64,000 nt of DNA from Wenzhouxiangella sp. XN79A (GCF_012272825.1 NZ_JAAWWS010000122.1:1-64000), one strand, 5' to 3'; counted from the stretch's first letter, positions 1 through 11,718 are shown. Notes: a model not told the origin generated them from the letters alone. Translations and numbers: made by a program.

Positions 1-157
1 CAACGCTGCCGATGCGCCCGCGTCGCCAGGCGCACGATTCGAACCGCCGACCATCAACAATGGGTTCGAACCGAGCGGCGCAGCCGCGAGCTCGCGTGAG
101 TGCAGCGAACGCCATCCCTCCGTCGGCACCATTTCCGGACCCGTCGGTCCGTCGAGG
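1..157. other. Stretch downstream of mscS without a recognisable gene
   Basis: The first 157 bases lie beyond the 3' end of the minus-strand MscS gene. Open frames crossing it are GC-rich shadow frames without family resemblance. A TTCGAA-containing segment looks like a tRNA T-loop at first sight, but its flanks do not pair. No terminator with a T tract is visible. Any neighbouring gene lies outside the window. Confidence 0.4.
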
Positions 158-1447
158 TCAGCGACTGCGGCCTTCCGAAGGTGCATGGTTCTCGGTATCC
201 GCTCCCGTCAGGGACCGCGCCAGCGATCGAACATCGCTCCCGTTCGGCGCCTGGTGCAGTCGAAGTCCGAACCCCGGCAGGACGGCGTAGACGTGGTCGA
301 AGATCTCGGACTGGACGTTCTCGTAGGGAATCCAGCTCGTTTCGTGGCTGAAGGCGTAGAGTTCGAGCGGGATGCCGTCGTCGCCGGCCTGGAGCTGGCG
401 GACCATGTGGGTCAGGTCGGTGTTGATTGCCTTGCGCGAACCGAGATAGCGCGTCAGGTAGGCACGCAGCAGGCCGATGTTGGTCAGGCGGCGGGCATCG
501 GTCGGGGAGTCGGGGTCGATTCCGCGCCGCTCGTTCTCCTCGCGAATGCTGGCGAGCTTCTCTTCGATGTGTTCGGTCAGCAGTTCGGCCTCGCGCAGCC
601 GTTCGATCAGTTGCTCGGAGGCGAACCCGACGCTGCTGGCCTCGATCCGGATCGAACGCTTGATCCGGCGGCCGCCCACGGTTTCGATGTTGCGCCAGTT
701 CTTGAACGAGTTCGAGACCAGCGCGTAGTTCGGAACCGAGGTGATGGTCTTGTCCCAGTTCCGGACCTTGACGGTGGTCAGACTGATGTCGACGACATCG
801 CCGTCGGCGCCGTAGTCCGGCATTTCCAGCCAGTCGCCGACCGACAGCATGTCGTTGGCCGACAGCTGGATGCCGGCGACCAGGCCGAGAATCGGGTCGC
901 GGAAGACGAGCAGGACCACGGCGGTCATCGCGCCCAGGCCGCTGAACAGGATCAGCGGCGATTTTCCGATCAGGAACCCCACCGCAAAGATCAGTCCGAT
1001 GATGCTTCCGGCCAGCTTCATCCCCTGGAACAGGCCGCGCAGCGGCAGTCGCCGGCTGGATCGTGCGTCTCGGCTCAAGCGCTCGACGCCGTCGAGCAGG
1101 GCGAACAGCGCCAGCACGGTGAACAACACGATCCAGAGATGGGTGACGGTTTCGAGCAGGGCGAGCGCCCAGTGATCGGGGTCGAGAAAGGCGCTGCCCA
1201 TGACCCAGACGACCACGCCCTGGGCGGCCAGAGCCAGTCGTGAAGCCAGCCTGGCATCGAACATGCGGACTTGCGAGTGGCGGCTGGCTTCGGTCATTCG
1301 AGTCAGCGCGCGCAGCAGCACGCGATGCACGGCCAGGTGAACCAGTGCGGTCACGAGCGCGATCAGGCCGATGACCGTCAGCGAGTAGATCAGCGAATCG
1401 TCGGCCACTCCCCAGTCGGCAAGAAGCGCTTTCAGTGCGTCCTTCAT
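158..1447 (-). CDS. Small-conductance mechanosensitive channel, YbdG/MscM-like MscS family
   Basis: A 429-residue inner-membrane protein that should open under membrane tension and release solutes on osmotic downshock. The N-terminal ~170 residues hold about five hydrophobic segments. They are followed by the MscS pore and beta-domain region (residues ~170-290, with FRDPILGLVAGIQL and SVGDWLEMPDYGADGDV). A long C-terminal extension carries ELYAFSHETSWIPYENVQSE, which resembles the YbdG subgroup rather than short MscS. Length fits YbdG (about 415 residues). It starts 67 bases after the creatininase-family gene on the same strand and may be the last gene of that cluster. The subgroup is judged from remembered sequence only. 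Confidence 0.88.
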   Translation of the reverse strand: MKDALKALLADWGVADDSLIYSLTVIGLIALVTALVHLAVHRVLLRALTRMTEASRHSQVRMFDARLASRLALAAQGVVVWVMGSAFLDPDHWALALLETVTHLWIVLFTVLALFALLDGVERLSRDARSSRRLPLRGLFQGMKLAGSIIGLIFAVGFLIGKSPLILFSGLGAMTAVVLLVFRDPILGLVAGIQLSANDMLSVGDWLEMPDYGADGDVVDISLTTVKVRNWDKTITSVPNYALVSNSFKNWRNIETVGGRRIKRSIRIEASSVGFASEQLIERLREAELLTEHIEEKLASIREENERRGIDPDSPTDARRLTNIGLLRAYLTRYLGSRKAINTDLTHMVRQLQAGDDGIPLELYAFSHETSWIPYENVQSEIFDHVYAVLPGFGLRLHQAPNGSDVRSLARSLTGADTENHAPSEGRSR

Positions 1448-1514
1448 GAATCATCCCGGAGCGGAGCGAACGTCCACCCTAACAAGGATGGCGTGCGTGC
1501 TTCCGGAATGTCGT

Positions 1515-2246
1515 TCAGGCCGTGAAGTCGCTCCAGACGTCGCGGAGGTCGTTCAGCGCGGTTTCGAAGAAGCGCTGGCCGTGTTCGACACAGGCCAGGG
1601 TCGGGTCGGACCCGCAGCGGCCGTCGGAGTAGCGCCGTCGGAAGTCGGCCGCGTCGCGGATCGGTCCATCGGGCGCGATCCGCGGCTCGAGCCGTGCCTG
1701 GCGCTGCGCTTCCGGATGGGCGAACCAGGTCAGCGAAATCTCCGACGGCGTGGCGTGGCTGCCCTCGGCACTGCCATAGAGTTCGCGGGACAGGGCGCGA
1801 ACGCCTGGCAGGGTGAACCAGTTGACCAGTTTCAGCGACAGCGGCGAGACCGCTCCGGCATGGCTGGATCGGGCCCAGATCTCCGAGAACGCGGCCTGGA
1901 CGGTCGCGATGTTTCCGCCGTGGCCGTTCAGGAACAGGATGCGCCGGAAGCCGGTGGCGGCCAGCGATGAAACGACGTCGTCGATGACGGCGATCAGGGT
2001 GCTCGGCCGCAGCGCGATCGAGCCCGGGAAGCCGAGATGATGCTGCGCCATTCCGATGCTCAAGGTGGGTGCGACCAGGACGCCTTCGTCGGCCATGCCT
2101 TCGGCGATTCGCTGCGGACACAGTGCGTCGGTGCCGATCAGCCCGGTCGGCCCGTGCTGCTCGGTCGAGCCGATCGGCACGAGGATGGCGTCGCTTCGTT
2201 CCAGGTAGTTCTGGATGTCGGGCCAGGTCGAAAGCTGGAGTTTCAT
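1515..2246 (-). CDS. Creatininase-family metal-dependent amidohydrolase
   Basis: A 243-residue cytoplasmic protein of the creatininase / creatinine amidohydrolase superfamily. Family metal and active-site signatures are visible: PIGSTEQHGP near residue 25, LNGHGGN near residue 105 and GSHATPSEIS near residue 150. Members hydrolyse cyclic or linear amides (creatinine, formamidopyrimidine, mycofactocin precursor); the substrate here cannot be told from sequence. Its ATG overlaps the stop of the upstream YkgJ-type gene by four bases (ATGA), implying translational coupling. Length is normal for the family. Confidence 0.85.
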   Translation of the reverse strand: MKLQLSTWPDIQNYLERSDAILVPIGSTEQHGPTGLIGTDALCPQRIAEGMADEGVLVAPTLSIGMAQHHLGFPGSIALRPSTLIAVIDDVVSSLAATGFRRILFLNGHGGNIATVQAAFSEIWARSSHAGAVSPLSLKLVNWFTLPGVRALSRELYGSAEGSHATPSEISLTWFAHPEAQRQARLEPRIAPDGPIRDAADFRRRYSDGRCGSDPTLACVEHGQRFFETALNDLRDVWSDFTA

Positions 2247-2962
2247 CGTGGTGTTCCTGTCTTGATCGATTCGTCAGTGGGGTCGTCGAGGGTCAGCGCC
2301 TGGCGGAACACGCGCTCGCCTGCCGCCAGCCGCTCGCGGGTGGTCGGATCGTCGAGCGCCTCGGCCAGCGCGCTCACCAGTTCGTATTGCCGGGCGTCCC
2401 GTCCGGCCTCGGACAGGGCCGCGACCAGCCCGGCCTGGACGCCGGCATGGACCCGGGCCAGCGGGGCCAGTTGCGGGTGGCCGAGGTGCAGGTCTTCGGG
2501 GTGATCGTAGGAGTCTCGACAGGCATCGACCGACAGCGAATGGTAGGCGCGGCAGTTCAGCGGTCGGCCGGCATAGCCGCTGCAACGGCCGTCGACCAGT
2601 GCGGGGCAGGGCAGGTTGACGGTCAGCACCTTGTCGACCGGCAGTGCGCGCAGCCGCGACTCGGTCCGGTGGACGCGCTCGACGAAGCTTTCGAAGGCCT
2701 CGGCGTCCAGGCGCTGCTCGAGAAAATCGAGCAATGCGAAGACCTCGACCGGCGTGGCCATGACCCGCAGGTGACAGCAGAAGGCGCAGCCGCTTCGGCA
2801 GGCCACCGGGCCGCGATCGGCGCGGGGCAGGGCGGCAAGCTCGGCCTCGAGCGCCCGCTGGGTTCCACGCAAAGCGTTCGAGGCCGAGGTCCGCAGGCCA
2901 CGGCTGCCCGCCTCGCGCCCGGCTTCGGCCGCCCGGATCCGCAGGGCGTCGAGACGACTCAT
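2243..2962 (-). CDS. YkgJ-family cysteine-cluster protein
   Basis: A 239-residue protein with the zinc- or iron-chelating CxxCxxxCC-type cluster (CRSGCAFCCHLRV near residue 55), then CPALVDGRCSGYAGRPLNCR near residue 115. These are the signatures of the YkgJ/UPF0153 family, whose biochemical role is unknown. The ATG at 2962 was chosen over longer frames because it overlaps the upstream patatin stop by four bases and begins the conserved part. Its own stop overlaps the creatininase-family ATG by four bases. This tight packing suggests the three proteins are made together. Confidence 0.82.
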   Translation of the reverse strand: MSRLDALRIRAAEAGREAGSRGLRTSASNALRGTQRALEAELAALPRADRGPVACRSGCAFCCHLRVMATPVEVFALLDFLEQRLDAEAFESFVERVHRTESRLRALPVDKVLTVNLPCPALVDGRCSGYAGRPLNCRAYHSLSVDACRDSYDHPEDLHLGHPQLAPLARVHAGVQAGLVAALSEAGRDARQYELVSALAEALDDPTTRERLAAGERVFRQALTLDDPTDESIKTGTPR

Positions 2963-3918
2963 CGGTTCGCTCCGTCGGGTCCCTGCTCGTTTCGATGCGC
3001 TTCCAGGTAGGCGCGCAACTCCGCGGCCGCTGGCGCGGACTGCGCGAGCACGCTTTCGATCCGGTTGAAGTGGAGCAAACGGACGTCGTGAATCTCGGGC
3101 TTGATGTAGAGGTCGGGTGGATCGCGGAATCGCGCATCGGCGATCAGTGCCTGCTGCATCAGCTCGAAACTCCCGAACAGCAGGTCGGAGAATTCGGCGG
3201 CGGCCTGGTCGCCGGGGCGGGGCCGGGCGCCGGAGACATCGACGGCGATGACGCGGGCGCACCCCGCTCGGAGGCGGTCCAGCGGCAAGGGCCGGGTGGT
3301 GCCGCCGTCGATCAGCATGTGCGCACCGCGACGAACCGGAGAGAACAGCCCGGGCACCGCCATGCTGGCTTCAACGGCTTCGAACAGCGGGCCTTCGTCG
3401 AGGACGACCGTCTCGCCGGTCCAGTAATCGGTGGCGATGACCTCGAGCGGAATTCTCAGGTCGCCGAAGTCGCGTGCTTCCGTGTGCGTGGCCAGGAACT
3501 CGATGAACCCCTCGGGATCGATCAGTCCACCGTGCTCGAGGTCGAGGTTCAGGACATCCCGCAGGCCCAGTCCATTGTCGCCATCGATCATTCGGGACAG
3601 CGCATCGAGCCCGGAGCCGCCGAATTCGGCGAACAGCGTTTCGATCGAATCGGCATCGAGACCGGCGGCGTACAGTGCGCCGATCACGGCACCGATGCTG
3701 GTGCCAGCGATCCTCGAGGGTCGCAGCCCCAGTTCATCGAACACGTTCAGCATCGCGATGTGGGCAAGCCCGGCCGCGCCGCCGGAGCCCAGGGCCAGCC
3801 CGATCTCGCAGTCGGTCGCCTCCGAGGCGGCCGACTCGACGGTTTCGGCGGCGACGTGGGCGTCGGGGGCCAGCACGACCAGGAGAAGCAGGGTGGCGAG
3901 GAACGGGCGGGGAGGCAT
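2959..3918 (-). CDS. Secreted patatin-like phospholipase (RssA type)
   Basis: Patatin-family serine lipase or acylhydrolase with a Ser-Asp dyad. The N-terminus [18 protein letters not shown] is a signal peptide, so it is probably periplasmic or secreted. Visible motifs are the oxyanion loop [10 protein letters not shown], the nucleophile elbow GTSIGA, and the catalytic Asp in [15 protein letters not shown] at 3945 would add nine residues before the signal peptide; the ATG at 3918 gives a cleaner signal sequence and is preferred. It is first in a 4-base-overlap chain with the YkgJ and creatininase genes. Families with this architecture cleave phospholipid acyl chains; the real substrate is unknown. 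Confidence 0.85.
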   Translation of the reverse strand: MPPRPFLATLLLLVVLAPDAHVAAETVESAASEATDCEIGLALGSGGAAGLAHIAMLNVFDELGLRPSRIAGTSIGAVIGALYAAGLDADSIETLFAEFGGSGLDALSRMIDGDNGLGLRDVLNLDLEHGGLIDPEGFIEFLATHTEARDFGDLRIPLEVIATDYWTGETVVLDEGPLFEAVEASMAVPGLFSPVRRGAHMLIDGGTTRPLPLDRLRAGCARVIAVDVSGARPRPGDQAAAEFSDLLFGSFELMQQALIADARFRDPPDLYIKPEIHDVRLLHFNRIESVLAQSAPAAAELRAYLEAHRNEQGPDGANR

Positions 3919-4008
3919 CGTGGCGATCCGGTCGGGCAGAGGCACAGCATACTGATCCGCGACGGTTCGGGTCGGACGAAACTGCAGGTTCGTTCTTGCA
4001 CCCGCAAG

Positions 4009-4035
4009 AAAAAGCCCCGGCCGATGGCCGGGGCT
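4009..4035 (-). terminator. Rho-independent terminator of the S8 peptidase gene
   Basis: Read on the minus strand, a perfect 10-bp GC stem (AGCCCCGGCC / GGCCGGGGCT) with a 3-base loop is followed directly by TTTTT. It lies about 30 bases after the peptidase stop codon and separates that gene from the patatin cluster. Confidence 0.9.
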
Positions 4036-4065
4036 CGTGCGAACGTTCGGTTCGCGGATCGCGGC

Positions 4066-5991
<1,926 letters not shown>

Positions 5992-6245
5992 CGAGTTTTC
6001 TCCCATGTGAACTGCTTTTTTCGAGTCCCCTTGCTACTTTCCCCTTTGTGCGACCTCCGATTTGCGTCGGAAGTGGGTTTCGAGGTTGCAACCCGCTCTT
6101 TCCTGGCCGCAGTTCCCACGCTGCGACAATTCAGGTTCGGTTTTTGGCCGGAGGCGTTGCGGCCCTCGTCCCCAACAAGCACCCATTGGTTATACGGGAG
6201 CCAGCGCGTGAAAATCCAGCGATTTTCCGACCGAATTTACGGAAA

Positions 6246-6260
6246 TGTGACGAATATCAC
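6246..6260. promoter_or_regulatory. CRP/Clp-like site TGTGA-N6-TCAC
   Basis: TGTGACGAATATCAC matches the CRP-family palindrome with the canonical six-base spacer. It lies 255 bases upstream of the S8 peptidase start in an AT-rich island of otherwise GC-rich DNA. In Xanthomonads the CRP homologue Clp activates extracellular enzyme genes through such sites; its role here is inferred. Confidence 0.5.
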
Positions 6261-6266
6261 GCAAAA

Positions 6267-6287
6267 AAGTGACATTTTTTGTCACTT
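6267..6287. repeat. Perfect 8-bp inverted repeat AAGTGACA-T5-TGTCACTT
   Basis: Eight-base arms flank five T residues, seven bases after the CRP-like site. GTGA and TCAC are nine bases apart here, so it is not a second CRP site. It could be an operator for another dimeric regulator or a small hairpin. Confidence 0.55.
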
Positions 6288-6343
6288 CATGACCATTCGG
6301 GCGCGTACGGCGGGGTCCGGAGCGTGCCGGAGTCGAGGTGCTG

Positions 6344-6603
6344 TCAGGGGGAGATCAGGTCCCGGTGCGCCGCCACCGGAATCCTCGTGCGTGCTCGCCA
6401 GCCAGGGCAGGCCGGTCGGCGTGTCGGTCGCGTCGATGAACAGCACCCCTTCGGGTGCGTTCACGCCCGGCGGCTCTGCACCAGCGCCTGCAGACGGCGT
6501 CGGGTCGTGGACGAACAAGCTGTCGGCCCGCTCCAGGCCGATGAACGCGAAACGGGGGGTCGACCAGACCGGTCGCGATGCCCTCGGGTTCCGGGTCGGC
6601 TCC
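6344..6603 (-). pseudogene. Frameshifted remnant of a choice-of-anchor-I domain protein
   Basis: On the minus strand, family-like segments appear in order but in different frames. ADPEPEGIATGLVD (6600 to about 6560) is followed, after a shift at a run of six C (plus-strand G at 6554-6559), by RFAFIGLER. Then come APEGVLFIDATDTPTG and LASTHEDSGG, and after another shift a short HRDLISP tail with a stop at 6344. These resemble the C-terminal blocks of choice-of-anchor-I / alkaline-phosphatase-like surface proteins (PEPEGV, YAFIGLER, GPEGLLFIPA, SPTG). The N-terminal bulk is missing, cut off where the hydrolase gene ends. Family assignment is from memory of motif order. Confidence 0.6.
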
Positions 6604-6618
6604 CGGACATCGGCCCGG

Positions 6619-7920
6619 TCAATCGGGACGACGAATCCGGAGGTCCGGCCGGCTCATGCGCTCGGCGAGACGGTCGGGATAGTCGGGAGGAACCGCCCAG
6701 AGGATCGAGGTGGCTTGCCGCTGCAGTGCGCGCTCGTCGGCATCGAGGTCGCTGCGGATCGCCAGCACCAGGTCACTGCTGGCCCAGGGGTGATCGAACC
6801 AGTAGCGGTGGCCGGTGATGTCGAAGCCGCGCTGGTCGGCACCGTAGGACATGTCGATCACCTCCAGCCGCTCGGCGCCCCGCACCGTATCGAGCTGCTC
6901 GTCGTTCAGCGGTCGTTGGCGCAGCTGTCCGATCCGATCGTCGCCGCCCATGAATCGACGCGCCATCCGCAGCGCACCGTCGTTCGACGACGACGTGACA
7001 ACGATCCGTCGAGCGAGTCGATCGATCTTCGGCAGGGCATCGATGAACTCGTTGCCGGGGACGTCCGCGGCGGCAAAGTAGATGGTTCCGAGGCGGAATC
7101 GCTCGCGCAGGTCCACGCCGTCGGCGGCGTGACGTGCGTAGAGATCCGAAAGCGCCCGGGTGACCAGGCGACCCCCGGCGCTCCAGGTCACGATGTGGAT
7201 CCGCCGTGCGATGGAGTCCTGCGCCAGCTGCTCGAGCAGCGCGAGCAGCGCCGAACTGCTGCGGTAGGCACGACGCACGTCGCCGCCCGTGCCATAGGCG
7301 ATGATGTTCTGCCGGGTCGGCCAGGAAAAGGCCATCGAGGTCATGTCGCGGCCCATGAAGTGGTCGAGCTGGGCGGCGAAGGCGTTGGCGTTGTAGAAGT
7401 TCACCTTCGCCCCGTGGACGTAGATCAACAGGTCGCGATCCCGGGCCGCCTCGATCGAGGCATTCAGGTCGGCCATCAGCCAGGACGCCGAGCCGCTCGG
7501 ATCGACCGCCCGGCCGTGTTCGTCGAGCGTGAAGTGTCCGGCCTCGACCAGGCCGGCGATCGACAGGTCGACGTTCCGTTCGCGCTCGGCGCTGCGCGAG
7601 AATTCGTTGAGCTCGGACCAGCTGATGTCGGGACCGCCGAAGCCGATCAGCGACATCCCGACCGAAACCCGATCGCTCTCGTTGTTGTTGTAGTCGATCC
7701 GCTGCAGGTCCGGTTCGCGTTCGCGGGTGGTCGCGTAGTACACCCGCCGCGGTTTCCAGCGCTGGTCGGCCGGAACGTGATCGAGCGGCCCGACCTCGAG
7801 TTCGGAAAACAGCACCGGCGTGGGCATCAGGGGCTGGACGCGAGGCCCGGCACAGCCCGCGAGGACCAGGCCTGCGACGAGGATCGCGATGCCCTGGAAG
7901 AAGCGGTGACGATCAGGCAT
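6619..7920 (-). CDS. Lipoprotein alpha/beta hydrolase (DUF900 family)
   Basis: A 433-residue predicted lipoprotein: its N-terminus ends in the lipobox LVLAGC, so it should be anchored in the envelope. The alpha/beta-hydrolase fold of the DUF900 type is indicated by RRVYYATTRERE (the usual start of that domain), LLIYVHGAKVNFYNA and the nucleophile region IVTWSAGGRLVT, where TWSAGG replaces the usual GHSMG. SWPTR is also typical. Substrate is unknown; esterase or lipase activity is plausible. It is alone between metH and the broken gene, on the same strand as both. Confidence 0.8.
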   Translation of the reverse strand: MPDRHRFFQGIAILVAGLVLAGCAGPRVQPLMPTPVLFSELEVGPLDHVPADQRWKPRRVYYATTREREPDLQRIDYNNNESDRVSVGMSLIGFGGPDISWSELNEFSRSAERERNVDLSIAGLVEAGHFTLDEHGRAVDPSGSASWLMADLNASIEAARDRDLLIYVHGAKVNFYNANAFAAQLDHFMGRDMTSMAFSWPTRQNIIAYGTGGDVRRAYRSSSALLALLEQLAQDSIARRIHIVTWSAGGRLVTRALSDLYARHAADGVDLRERFRLGTIYFAAADVPGNEFIDALPKIDRLARRIVVTSSSNDGALRMARRFMGGDDRIGQLRQRPLNDEQLDTVRGAERLEVIDMSYGADQRGFDITGHRYWFDHPWASSDLVLAIRSDLDADERALQRQATSILWAVPPDYPDRLAERMSRPDLRIRRPD

Positions 7921-8005
7921 GGGAGCGAGGGCGAGGGATGGGCCGCCGTCGACTATACCAGCGGCACCGGCGGACGCACGCCGGACGGGACCCGCCCCGG
8001 GTCGT

Positions 8006-10681
8006 TCAGTCCTCGAGGATGGGGCGCAGGTACTTCTGCGCCCGCTCCAGCGGGATTTCCTTGCGCCGGGCGTAGTCTTCCAGCTGGTCGCGGCCGATCT
8101 TTCCGACCACGAAGTACTTCGATTCCGGATGTCCGAAGTAGTAGCCGCTGACCGCGGCAGCCGGATGCATGGCGAAGGATTCGGTCAGCTCCAGGCCGAT
8201 GTTGCCGGGCGCATCGAGCAGGTCGAACAGCTTGGTCTTCTCGCTGTGGTCGGGGCAGGCCGGGTAGCCGGGCGCCGGTCGGATGCCGCGGTAGGTTTCC
8301 TTGATCAGTTCCTGGTTGGACAGGTTCTCGTCGGGGGCGTAGCCCCAGAGCTCGCGTCGGACCTTCGCATGCAGTGCTTCGGCCAGTGCCTCGGCCAGGC
8401 GGTCGGCCAGGGCCTGGAGCAGGATGCCGGCGTAGTCGTCGTTGTCGGGCAGCTTCTGCCTGGCCTCCTCGATGCCGTGGCCGGTGGTCACGGCGAACAG
8501 CCCGGCCCAGTCCTCGACGCCCGAGTCGGCCGGCGCGACATAATCGGCCAGGCACAGGTTGGCCGAAGGCTTGTCGGCCTGCTGGCGCAGACAGACCATG
8601 CGTTCCAGCACCGTTTCGCGGGATTCGTCGGTGTAGAGCAGGATATCGTCACCGTCTCGCGCGGCCGGCAGCAGGGCGCAGACCGCCTTCGGCTGCAGCC
8701 ATTTCTCGTCGACGATCCGTTTCAGCATGTCCTGGGCATCGTCGAACAGGCTGGTCGCGGCTTCGCCGACGACCTCGTCGTCGAGGATGTCGGGATAGCG
8801 GCCGGCCAGTTCCCAGGTCTGGAAGAACGGCGTCCAGTCGATGACCTCCACCAGGTCCTCCAGCGGCCAGTCGTCGATGACGTTGAGACCCGGCTTCAGG
8901 GGCCTGTTCGGCGTGTAGGCGCTCCAGTCGATCTCGAACGCCTTGTCGCGCGCCGCTTCGATCGGGATCAGCGGCTTGCGCTTCTTCCGGTTGGCGTGCC
9001 GCTCGCGGAATTCTTCGTAGTCGGCCGCGATGTCCGCGGCGTAGTTGGGCCGATGGGTCCGACTGGCCAGCTTGCGGACCACGTCCACGGCTCTGGACGC
9101 GTCCTTGACCCAGACCACCGGCGCCTCGTAGGCCGGGTCGATCTTCAGCGCGGTATGGGCGCGCGAGGTCGTCGCACCGCCGATCAGCAGCGGCAGGTCC
9201 ATGCCGCGCTTCCTCATGGCTTCGGCCACGGTCACCATCTCGTCCAGCGACGGGGTGATCAGCCCCGAGAGGCCGACCATGTCGACGTCGTGCTTTTCGG
9301 CTTCGTCGAGGATCCGGTCGGCCGGTACCATGACGCCGAGATCGTGCACATCGAAGCCGTTGCAGGCCAGCACGACGCCGACGATGTTCTTGCCGATGTC
9401 GTGCACATCGCCCTTGACGGTGGCCAGCAGCACGCTGCCCTTCTTCTCGCCGACCTTCTTTTCCTTCTCGAGGTAGGGCACGAGGTGGGCGACGGCCTTC
9501 TTCATCACGCGGGCCGACTTGACGACCTGGGGCAGGAACATCTTGCCGGCGCCGAACAGGTCGCCGACGTAGTTCATGCCGTCCATCAACGGGCCTTCGA
9601 TGACCTCCAGCGCGGTGTCGTGCTGCTGACGCGCTTCCTCGGTGTCGTCGATGACGTACTTGTCGATGCCCTTGACCAGGGCGTACTTCAGCCGCTCGGC
9701 CACCGGTTTCTCGCGCCAGGCTTCATCCTTTTCCTGTTTCTGCCCGTCGCCCTTGTACTTGTCGGCGGCCTCCAGCAGCCGCTCGGTGGCATCGTCGCGG
9801 CGGTTGAGCACGACGTCCTCGACCAGCTCGCGCAGCTCGGGGTCGATGTCGTCGTAGACGGCCAGCTGGCCGGCGTTGACGATGCCCATGTCCATCCCGG
9901 CCTGCATGGCGTGGTACAGGAACACCGAGTGCATGGCCTCGCGCACCGGGTTGTTGCCGCGAAACGAGAACGACATGTTCGATACGCCGCCGGAGATGTG
10001 GCAGTGCGGGAAGCGTTTCTTGAGTTCCCGGGTGGCCTCGATGAACTCCATGGAGTAGTTGTTGTGCTCCTCCATGCCGGTGGCGACGGGAAAGATGTTG
10101 GGGTCGAAGATGATGTCTTCGGGCGGAAAGCCGATCTCGTCGACCAGCAGCCGGTGGGCGCGCGACAGGCATTCCACCATGCGCTCGGCATTGTCGGCCT
10201 GACCGGTTTCGTCGAAGGCCATGACGATCACCGCCGCGCCGTAGCGGCGGATCTTGCGTGCCTGGTCCAGGAACTGTTCTTCCCCTTCCTTCAGGCTGAT
10301 CGAATTGACGATGCCCTTGCCCTGCAGGCACTTCAGCCCGGCCTCGATCACCGACCACTTCGAGGAGTCGACCATGATCGGTACCCGAGCGATGTCCGGC
10401 TCGGCCATGATCAGATTCAGGAAATCGGTCATGGCCTGTTCCGAATCCAGCAGGCCCTCGTCCATGTTGACGTCGATGATCTGGGCGCCGTTCTCGACCT
10501 GCTCGAGCGCGACCTCGACCGCCTCGTCGTACTTCTCCTCGGCGATCAGGCGCTTGAAGCGCGCCGAGCCGGTCACGTTGGTCCGCTCGCCGACGTTGAC
10601 GAAGCCGAGCTCGGGGGTGATGGTCAGCGGCTCCAGGCCGCTCAGCCGGGTGTAGCGTCGTTCGGGTTGCGATTGGCTCAT
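8006..10681 (-). CDS. metH: Cobalamin-dependent methionine synthase, C-terminal subunit (pterin, B12 and AdoMet-activation domains)
   Basis: An 891-residue protein covering the last three modules of MetH. It has a pterin-binding TIM barrel (residues ~20-280, [14 protein letters not shown]), a B12 cap and cobalamin domain ([11 protein letters not shown] with the cobalt-ligand His, near residue 420, and [10 protein letters not shown]), and a C-terminal AdoMet-activation domain ([30 protein letters not shown]). The homocysteine-binding module is a separate gene just upstream, and the two overlap by four bases (ATGA), so a two-subunit enzyme is likely. The reaction transfers methyl from 5-methyl-THF to homocysteine. 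Such splits occur in Xanthomonads. Confidence 0.95.
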   Translation of the reverse strand: MSQSQPERRYTRLSGLEPLTITPELGFVNVGERTNVTGSARFKRLIAEEKYDEAVEVALEQVENGAQIIDVNMDEGLLDSEQAMTDFLNLIMAEPDIARVPIMVDSSKWSVIEAGLKCLQGKGIVNSISLKEGEEQFLDQARKIRRYGAAVIVMAFDETGQADNAERMVECLSRAHRLLVDEIGFPPEDIIFDPNIFPVATGMEEHNNYSMEFIEATRELKKRFPHCHISGGVSNMSFSFRGNNPVREAMHSVFLYHAMQAGMDMGIVNAGQLAVYDDIDPELRELVEDVVLNRRDDATERLLEAADKYKGDGQKQEKDEAWREKPVAERLKYALVKGIDKYVIDDTEEARQQHDTALEVIEGPLMDGMNYVGDLFGAGKMFLPQVVKSARVMKKAVAHLVPYLEKEKKVGEKKGSVLLATVKGDVHDIGKNIVGVVLACNGFDVHDLGVMVPADRILDEAEKHDVDMVGLSGLITPSLDEMVTVAEAMRKRGMDLPLLIGGATTSRAHTALKIDPAYEAPVVWVKDASRAVDVVRKLASRTHRPNYAADIAADYEEFRERHANRKKRKPLIPIEAARDKAFEIDWSAYTPNRPLKPGLNVIDDWPLEDLVEVIDWTPFFQTWELAGRYPDILDDEVVGEAATSLFDDAQDMLKRIVDEKWLQPKAVCALLPAARDGDDILLYTDESRETVLERMVCLRQQADKPSANLCLADYVAPADSGVEDWAGLFAVTTGHGIEEARQKLPDNDDYAGILLQALADRLAEALAEALHAKVRRELWGYAPDENLSNQELIKETYRGIRPAPGYPACPDHSEKTKLFDLLDAPGNIGLELTESFAMHPAAAVSGYYFGHPESKYFVVGKIGRDQLEDYARRKEIPLERAQKYLRPILED

Positions 10682-11718
10682 GCTGCCTTCTTGGTTTCGA
10701 GTTTGCGCGGCGGGAACGGCTCGACGGCCTCGCGGATGGCGTCGAGGTGGGCGGGCGTGGTGCCGCAGCAGCCGCCGATGATGTTGATCAGGCCGTCTTC
10801 GGCGTAGGTCCTGACGATTTCGGCCATTTGCGCCGGGGTCTGGTCGTACTCGCCGAATTCGTTCGGCAGGCCTGCGTTCGGGTGCGCGCTGACCAGGCAT
10901 TCGGCGACGCGCGCCAGGTCCTCGATGTGCTTCTTGAGCTGATCGGCGCCGAGCGCGCAGTTGAAGCCGACGCCGAACGGTTCGGCGTGGCGCACCGAGT
11001 GATAGAAGGCCTCGGGCGTCTGGCCGGACAGCGTGCGGCCGCTGGCGTCGGTGATCGTGCCGGAGATCAGCACCGGCCAGCGCGCGCCGCGACGATCGAA
11101 CTCCTGCTCGATCGCGAAGATCGCTGCCTTTGCGTTGAGCGTGTCGAAGATCGTTTCGACCATCAACAGGTCGGCGCCACCGTCGAGGAGTCCGCGGATC
11201 GCTTCGCTGTAGGTCGATACCAGGTCGTCGAAGGTCACGGCCCGATAGCCGGGGTTGGACACGTCCGGCGAAATCGACGCGGTGCGGTTGGTCGGGCCGA
11301 GGGTGCCGACGACGAAACGCGGTCGCGTCGGCGTTGCGGCTTCGGCCTCGTCACAGGCCGCCCGGGCCAGTTTCGCGGCTTCGAAGTTCAGTTCTTCGGC
11401 CAGTTCTTCGAGCGAATAGTCGGCCTGGCTGATGCGGTTGGCGTTGAAGGTGTTGGTCTCGATGAAATCGCAACCGACCTCGAGGAACTCCTTGTGGATC
11501 CGCTTGATCAGTTCCGGACGGGTCAGCACCAGCAGGTCGTTGTTGCCCTTGAGATCGTCTTCGTGGTCGGCGAAGCGCTCGCCGCGGAAGTCGTCCTCGT
11601 CGAGCACTTCGGCCTGGATCATGGTGCCCATGGCACCGTCCAGCAGCAGGATGCGTTCGGCCAGCGCGTCGCGCAGGGCATCCACGCGCTTCGGGTCGTG
11701 CCAGGTGTCTCGGGTCAT
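10678..11718 (-). CDS. metH: Methionine synthase N-terminal subunit: homocysteine S-methyltransferase domain
   Basis: A 346-residue stand-alone homocysteine-binding module of MetH. It begins with the family signature [12 protein letters not shown] and has [17 protein letters not shown]. The zinc ligands are visible as Cys in [11 protein letters not shown] and the Cys pair in [13 protein letters not shown]. It ends in KLETKKAA with no pterin domain; the following gene starts within its stop codon. Its ATG overlaps the ArsR-methyltransferase stop by four bases (11715-11718), so three genes form one coupled unit. The ATG at 11718 is chosen because longer frames run through the upstream gene. Confidence 0.95.
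   Translation of the reverse strand: MTRDTWHDPKRVDALRDALAERILLLDGAMGTMIQAEVLDEDDFRGERFADHEDDLKGNNDLLVLTRPELIKRIHKEFLEVGCDFIETNTFNANRISQADYSLEELAEELNFEAAKLARAACDEAEAATPTRPRFVVGTLGPTNRTASISPDVSNPGYRAVTFDDLVSTYSEAIRGLLDGGADLLMVETIFDTLNAKAAIFAIEQEFDRRGARWPVLISGTITDASGRTLSGQTPEAFYHSVRHAEPFGVGFNCALGADQLKKHIEDLARVAECLVSAHPNAGLPNEFGEYDQTPAQMAEIVRTYAEDGLINIIGGCCGTTPAHLDAIREAVEPFPPRKLETKKAA

Larger units (their letters stand above)
6008..6618. other. Gene-poor interval: regulatory region plus gene remnant
   Basis: This 611-base gap holds the AT-rich upstream region of the S8 peptidase (about 6180-6290, with the CRP-like site and an inverted repeat) and the decayed choice-of-anchor-I remnant. A small hairpin GCACCC-CTTC-GGGTGC at 6442-6457 has no T tract and lies inside the remnant. 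Confidence 0.6.

Noticed and set aside
20-75. TTCGAA-containing segment resembling a tRNA T-arm
   Set aside because: Flanking five-base stems do not pair and no acceptor or anticodon arm can be built.
6269-6285. Second CRP site in the T5 inverted repeat
   Set aside because: GTGA and TCAC are nine bases apart, not six.
6442-6457. GCACCC-CTTC-GGGTGC hairpin as a terminator for the hydrolase gene
   Set aside because: No T tract and it lies within the gene remnant more than 150 bases downstream.
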